Source: an uncultured Prevotellaceae bacterium (GTDB lineage: Bacteria; Bacteroidota; Bacteroidia; Bacteroidales; Bacteroidaceae). Taken from it: a DNA stretch of 64,000 nucleotides. The notes under the pieces were generated by a model, which was not told the origin of the DNA, ran no database searches, and saw only the letters and a program-made list of their open reading frames with translations. Position 1 is the first letter of the stretch. Every line of letters begins with the position of its first letter. The stretch lies in NCBI GenBank assembly GCA_902785695.1, contig CACZZQ010000002.1, forward strand, positions 62,001-126,000, given 5' to 3'. Position numbers and translations under genes: made by a program. Positions 60,896 through 64,000 of this stretch are shown in pieces.

Positions 60896-62130
60896 CCATC
60901 TTCTGTTTCATCCTCATATTCAAAGTCTTCGAGGTCGTCAACGTCCTCAATATCAACATATTCTATGTCTTCATCTTCGCCCTCGTCCTCCAGTTCCTGA
61001 GCAAAGACAGCCATATCTTTGTCGCGGTGTACCAGTGTATCCTCACTGGTGATGGCCTGTAGCTTATTGCTTTCAGCATTCAGCTCACGCCACAGCACAT
61101 CCTTCAGCTCTTCGAGACCAAAGCCTGTAACAGCCGAGATGAAGACTACGGAAGTAGCCCCCCCTACTGCCCCCGAGGTGGCTTCATCACTTTGCTGGGC
61201 ATTTGCATCCCCCTCGGGGGACGAAAGGGGGGATAAGTCTTTGCGAAGCATCTCGATAAGCTCTTCGTCAAGCAAATCGCACTTAGTGACAGCCAGTACC
61301 CGATGTTTAGAGAGCATCTCTGGATTGAACTTCCGCAACTCATTGAGCAGTATTTCGTATTCACGCTTGATATCGTCGGCATCTCCCGGTACCATGAAGA
61401 GCAGCAAAGAGTTGCGCTCAATATGCCGCAGGAAACGCAGGCCCAAGCCCTTTCCTTCCGAAGCACCTTCAATAATTCCTGGGATATCAGCCATCACAAA
61501 CGACTTGCCGTCGCGATAACCGACGATACCCAACGAGGGTTCCATCGTGGTAAAGGGATAATTGGCTATCTTTGGCTTGGCATTACTCAAGGCACTGACC
61601 AGCGTTGACTTGCCTGCATTGGGAAAACCCACCAGTCCAACATCAGCCAGGAGTTTCAACTCCAGGATAACCGTCATTTCTTGCATGGGTTCGCCAGGCT
61701 GCGCATAGCGGGGAGCCTGATTGGTGGCTGTACGGAACTGGAAATTACCCAGTCCACCGCGTCCACCCTTCAAGAGCATCACCTCCTGTCCGTCGTAAGC
61801 TACATCACAGACAAACTTACCCGTCTCAGCATTATAGACTACCGTTCCAGGCGGCACGTCGATATAGACATCCTTGCCGTCAGTGCCGTGACACTTGTCA
61901 CGCCCGCCGTTTCCACCGTGCTCTGCAAAGATATGGCGTTCGTACTTTAGATGGAGCAGCGTCCAGAAGTTATGGTTTCCACGCAGGATGATGCTACCAC
62001 CCTTACCGCCGTCACCGCCATCGGGACCGCCGTTGGGGTTGTATTTCACATGGCGCAGGTGCATACTGCCCTTTCCGCCCTTACCAGAGCGGCATAAAAT
62101 CTTGACGTAGTCTACGAAATTACTCTCCAT
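60892..62130 (-). CDS. obg: GTPase Obg
   Basis: Obg is a ribosome-assembly and stress GTPase. The N-terminal glycine-rich Obg fold ([28 protein letters not shown]) is followed by the G domain with G1 GFPNAGKS (168-175), the TT switch ([12 protein letters not shown]), DIPGIIEGA and TKCD. The acidic tail ([19 protein letters not shown]) replaces the OCT domain. Between RKDLSP and [11 protein letters not shown] a segment of about 28 residues ([23 protein letters not shown]) is extra and repeat-derived. Confidence 0.95.
   Translation of the reverse strand: MESNFVDYVKILCRSGKGGKGSMHLRHVKYNPNGGPDGGDGGKGGSIILRGNHNFWTLLHLKYERHIFAEHGGNGGRDKCHGTDGKDVYIDVPPGTVVYNAETGKFVCDVAYDGQEVMLLKGGRGGLGNFQFRTATNQAPRYAQPGEPMQEMTVILELKLLADVGLVGFPNAGKSTLVSALSNAKPKIANYPFTTMEPSLGIVGYRDGKSFVMADIPGIIEGASEGKGLGLRFLRHIERNSLLLFMVPGDADDIKREYEILLNELRKFNPEMLSKHRVLAVTKCDLLDEELIEMLRKDLSPLSSPEGDANAQQSDEATSGAVGGATSVVFISAVTGFGLEELKDVLWRELNAESNKLQAITSEDTLVHRDKDMAVFAQELEDEGEDEDIEYVDIEDVDDLEDFEYEDETEDG
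61158..61235. repeat. In-frame CCCCGAGG / CCCTCGGGGG repeat inside obg
   Basis: G- and C-run blocks at both ends (CCCCCCTACTGCCCCCGAGG and CCCCCTCGGGGGACGAAAGG) flank a 25-base centre. The block encodes the extra loop before the G5 region of Obg. Confidence 0.65.
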
Positions 62131-62135
62131 AAAAC

Positions 62136-62167
62136 ACTAGAATTACTAGTTCTACTAGTCAGACTAG
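62136..62167 (-). repeat. CTAGT array, four units with 4-base spacers (copy 2)
   Basis: Minus-strand CTAGT units at 62163-62167, 62154-62158, 62145-62149 and 62136-62140 have spacers CTGA, AGAA and AATT and a strict 9-base period. The first unit contains the adk stop codon. The array fills the adk-obg spacer. Confidence 0.85.
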
Positions 62168-62736
62168 ATATTATCAACCACCTTGCAGATGTCTGCGAAG
62201 ATACGGTCCAGTTCGCCCAAGCCATCGATATGATAGTGCAGGCCTTCCTTGGCATACCATTCAATGAGGGGTGCCGTCTGGTTGTGATAAACCACGAGAC
62301 GCTTCTTAATGGTCTCCTCATTGTCGTCGGCACGACCGCTCTGCTGTCCGCGCAGGATAAGACGCTTCATCAGTTCATCCTCTGGAACGTCGAGTTCCAG
62401 CATGGCAGCAATCTTATCGCCACGCTCGTTGAGCATCTGTTTCAGAGCCTCAGCCTGTGGAATGGTACGGGGGAAACCATCGAAGATCACACCCTTATGC
62501 TCACGGCCAAACGAGTCATAAACCGATGCGAGGATGCTGACCATCAGTTCATCGGGAATCAACTGTCCATTGTCAATGAACTGTTTGGCCGTCTTGCCCA
62601 GCTCGGTGCCGTTCTTGATTTCAGCGCGAAGCACATCGCCAGTAGAGATATGCTCTAAGCCATACTTCTCAATCAGTTTGTCGCTCTGTGTGCCCTTACC
62701 TGAGCCAGGGGCACCGAAAATCACAATGTTCTTCAT
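62164..62736 (-). CDS. adk: Adenylate kinase
   Basis: Adk interconverts AMP, ADP and ATP. The 190-residue short-type enzyme has P-loop GAPGSGKGT (8-16), AMP-binding HISTGDVLR and DGFPRTIPQAE, and the short LID (LRGQQSGRADDNEETIKKRL). A zinc LID is absent, as in other Bacteroidetes enzymes. It is co-oriented with hpt and obg; the long tandem repeat separates it from hpt. Confidence 0.96.
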   Translation of the reverse strand: MKNIVIFGAPGSGKGTQSDKLIEKYGLEHISTGDVLRAEIKNGTELGKTAKQFIDNGQLIPDELMVSILASVYDSFGREHKGVIFDGFPRTIPQAEALKQMLNERGDKIAAMLELDVPEDELMKRLILRGQQSGRADDNEETIKKRLVVYHNQTAPLIEWYAKEGLHYHIDGLGELDRIFADICKVVDNI

Positions 62737-62754
62737 AATCCAGTCGTTTTTAGT

Positions 62755-62860
62755 CGTTATTTCGTTATATCGTGATGACGTTATATCGTGATGTCGTGAT
62801 GACGTTATATCGTGATGACGTTATATCGTGATGACGTTATATCGTGATGACGTTACGTCG
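62755..62860. repeat. Tandem 16-base repeat (CGTTATATCGTGATGA) between hpt and adk
   Basis: Full units begin at 62763, 62779, 62803, 62819 and 62835, with an 8-base partial at 62795 and degraded ends. The array starts right at the hpt stop codon. No promoter or gene is visible in it. Confidence 0.9.
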
Positions 62861-63400
62861 TTATTCCGAGACCAGCGTATACAGGTCCTTCAATCCACGT
62901 CCCTGCTGGTCATAGTCCAATCCATAGCCCAAGATGAAGTCATTGGGAATCTCGAAGGCCACATAGTCGAGTTTCACGTCTTCCTTCAGTTTCTCCGGCT
63001 TAAAGAAGAGCGTGCATACATGAATAGAAGCTGGGTTACGGGTGCCGAGCGAGTCAATCATCTGGCGAATAGTCAGGCCGCTCTCCACAATGTCCTCGAG
63101 GATAATCACAGTACGTCCGGACAAATCCTCGTTGATACCCATCACCTCCTTGATTTTACCCGTAGACATCGTACCCTGATAGGATGCCAGCTTTACAAAT
63201 GATATCTCGCAGGGAATGGTCATCTCGCGCATCAAGTCGGCAGCGAAGATGAAGGCACCGTTAAGTACTGCCAGGAACAAAGGATTCTTACCCTCCATAT
63301 CCTTGGAAATCTGTTGAGCCACCTCTTTTACACGAGCTTTTATTTGTGCCTCGGGCATAGACGTCTCGAACGTCTTATCTAAAACCTTTACTCTACTCAT
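62861..63400 (-). CDS. hpt: Hypoxanthine phosphoribosyltransferase
   Basis: Hpt salvages hypoxanthine and guanine to IMP and GMP. The 179-residue enzyme shows LNGAFIFAADLMREM, the flexible loop SYQGTMSTGKIK, the PRPP motif VIILEDIVESGLT and DFILGYGLDYDQQGRGL. It has its own -7 box (63426-63433) and is divergent from nnr. With adk downstream it forms a small purine group. Confidence 0.95.
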   Translation of the reverse strand: MSRVKVLDKTFETSMPEAQIKARVKEVAQQISKDMEGKNPLFLAVLNGAFIFAADLMREMTIPCEISFVKLASYQGTMSTGKIKEVMGINEDLSGRTVIILEDIVESGLTIRQMIDSLGTRNPASIHVCTLFFKPEKLKEDVKLDYVAFEIPNDFILGYGLDYDQQGRGLKDLYTLVSE

Positions 63401-63425
63401 AGACCGTATTTTATTGATTTTGATG

Positions 63426-63433
63426 CAAAATTA
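63426..63433 (-). promoter_or_regulatory. -7 box of hpt
   Basis: Minus-strand TAATTTTG followed by C ends 25 bases before the hpt ATG. Confidence 0.55.
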
Positions 63434-63477
63434 CAAAAAAAAATGCGAAAAATGGTCATATATTACCAATTATTTAG

Positions 63478-63485
63478 TATTTTTG
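63478..63485 (+). promoter_or_regulatory. -7 box of nnr
   Basis: TATTTTTG ends 7 bases before the ATG at 63493, again predicting almost no mRNA leader. Confidence 0.55.
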
Positions 63486-63492
63486 CATCGTT

Positions 63493-64000
63493 ATGAAGAT
63501 TTTTACGCATTCTCAGATAAAAGAAATCGACAAATATACCATCGAGCACGAACCCATCAAGTCCATTGATTTGATGGAACGCTCTGCCCATGCCATCACT
63601 CAGGCTATCACCGAGAAATGGATGAACGACGTGCCTGTGGTTGTTTTTGCCGGACCAGGCAACAATGGCGGCGACGCGCTGGCCGTGGCACGTATGCTGA
63701 CAGAAATGAACTATCAGGTGAAGACCTATCTGTTTAACATCTCCGGCCATCTCTCTGCCGACTGTGCCGAGAACAAAGACCGCCTGATTAAGAAGAAAGC
63801 CCTGTTCACTGAGGTGACGGTGGAGTTCGACCCGCCACATCTGGAGAAAGGGACACTGGTGATCGACGGCATCTTTGGTGCCGGACTCAACAAGCCTTTG
63901 GCAGGAGGGTTCGCCGCATTGGTCAAATACATCAACTCATCGGCAGCCACCATCGTGAGCATCGATGTGCCTTCCGGTCTGATGACAGAGGACAACGCAT
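63493..64000 (+). CDS. nnr: NAD(P)H-hydrate epimerase/dehydratase, N-terminal part (3' end outside window)
   Basis: Nnr repairs damaged NAD(P)H. The 169 visible codons cover the YjeF-N epimerase domain: IKEIDKYTIEHEPIKSIDLMERSA, VVVFAGPGNNGGDALAVARML, LVIDGIFGAGLNKPL and VSIDVPSGL. In most bacteria a dehydratase domain follows, but the window ends first. The frame has no stop before base 64000. Confidence 0.93.
   Translation, partial: MKIFTHSQIKEIDKYTIEHEPIKSIDLMERSAHAITQAITEKWMNDVPVVVFAGPGNNGGDALAVARMLTEMNYQVKTYLFNISGHLSADCAENKDRLIKKKALFTEVTVEFDPPHLEKGTLVIDGIFGAGLNKPLAGGFAALVKYINSSAATIVSIDVPSGLMTEDNA

Overview
The window reads as chromosome of a Bacteroidota bacterium, order Bacteroidales, most likely a Prevotella-type (Prevotellaceae) gut organism. 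The evidence is direct: many genes are preceded by the Bacteroidetes sigma-factor promoter (TAnnTTTG at -7, often TTTG or TTG about 19-20 bases upstream); ribosome-binding sites of the GGAGG type are essentially absent; and the gene content includes an Oar-type TonB receptor, a BACON-like surface lipoprotein, a DUF4290 protein, a Bacteroidetes-type RseP with a charged insert, and a MurA with Asp at the usual catalytic Cys.

Layout. 1-4.2 kb: end of a secreted protein, then the translation cluster rplM-rpsI-rpsB-tsf behind one strong promoter and a structured leader. 4.2-9.3 kb (minus strand): secreted alpha/beta hydrolase, phosphoethanolamine transferase, the methyl-cycle pair mtnN-luxS, and a Na+/alanine symporter. 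9.4-14.1 kb: YfhO-family membrane protein, glycine-zipper lipoprotein, gdhA. 14.2-20.5 kb: an AT-rich accessory stretch. It holds a GHKL-ATPase/STAS-like pair flanked by two copies of a leader motif, a candidate structured RNA with its own terminator, a frameshifted small gene, a UDG-fold-like protein, a lipoprotein, an orphan MNT antitoxin with only the tail of its HEPN partner, a DUF234 fragment, two repeat arrays and an intact AAA ATPase. 20.6-26.1 kb: a receiver-PPDK fusion protein, a Cthe_2159-like secreted protein, an orphan promoter and a Sel1 lipoprotein. 26.2-32.1 kb: a compact housekeeping run tsaB-DUF4290-murA-rimM-dxr-rseP, many genes overlapping by 1-4 bases. 32.1-38.9 kb: comEC, GH53 galactanase, VWA lipoprotein, and a lipoprotein/ECF sigma/anti-sigma-barrel unit. 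38.9-46.7 kb (minus): one long export unit, ABC ATPase-permease-GntR (YtrA-like) followed by a MacAB-TolC-type efflux set, with a YtrA-like operator over the first start site. 46.9-54.9 kb: ABC exporter, nadK, DJ-1, ispD, recG, M23/LysM peptidase, aquaporin. 55-64 kb: OB-fold/BACON lipoprotein with TonB receptor, M23 peptidase, obg, adk, hpt and the start of nnr.

The most unusual feature is the repeat landscape. One repeat family sits between genes at three places and also inside the coding frame of a TolC protein, and five other genes (yfhO, PPDK-like, ABC exporter, ispD, obg) carry in-frame insertions that look like intergenic repeats. Two kinds of short regularly spaced array also occur, each at two unlinked loci: CTAGT with 4-base spacers (four units, 9-base period), and 16-bp palindromes with 5-base spacers (three units, 21-base period). 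Several promoters lie so close to the start codon that the transcripts should be nearly leaderless. No rRNA, tRNA, CRISPR array, integrase or complete insertion sequence was seen.
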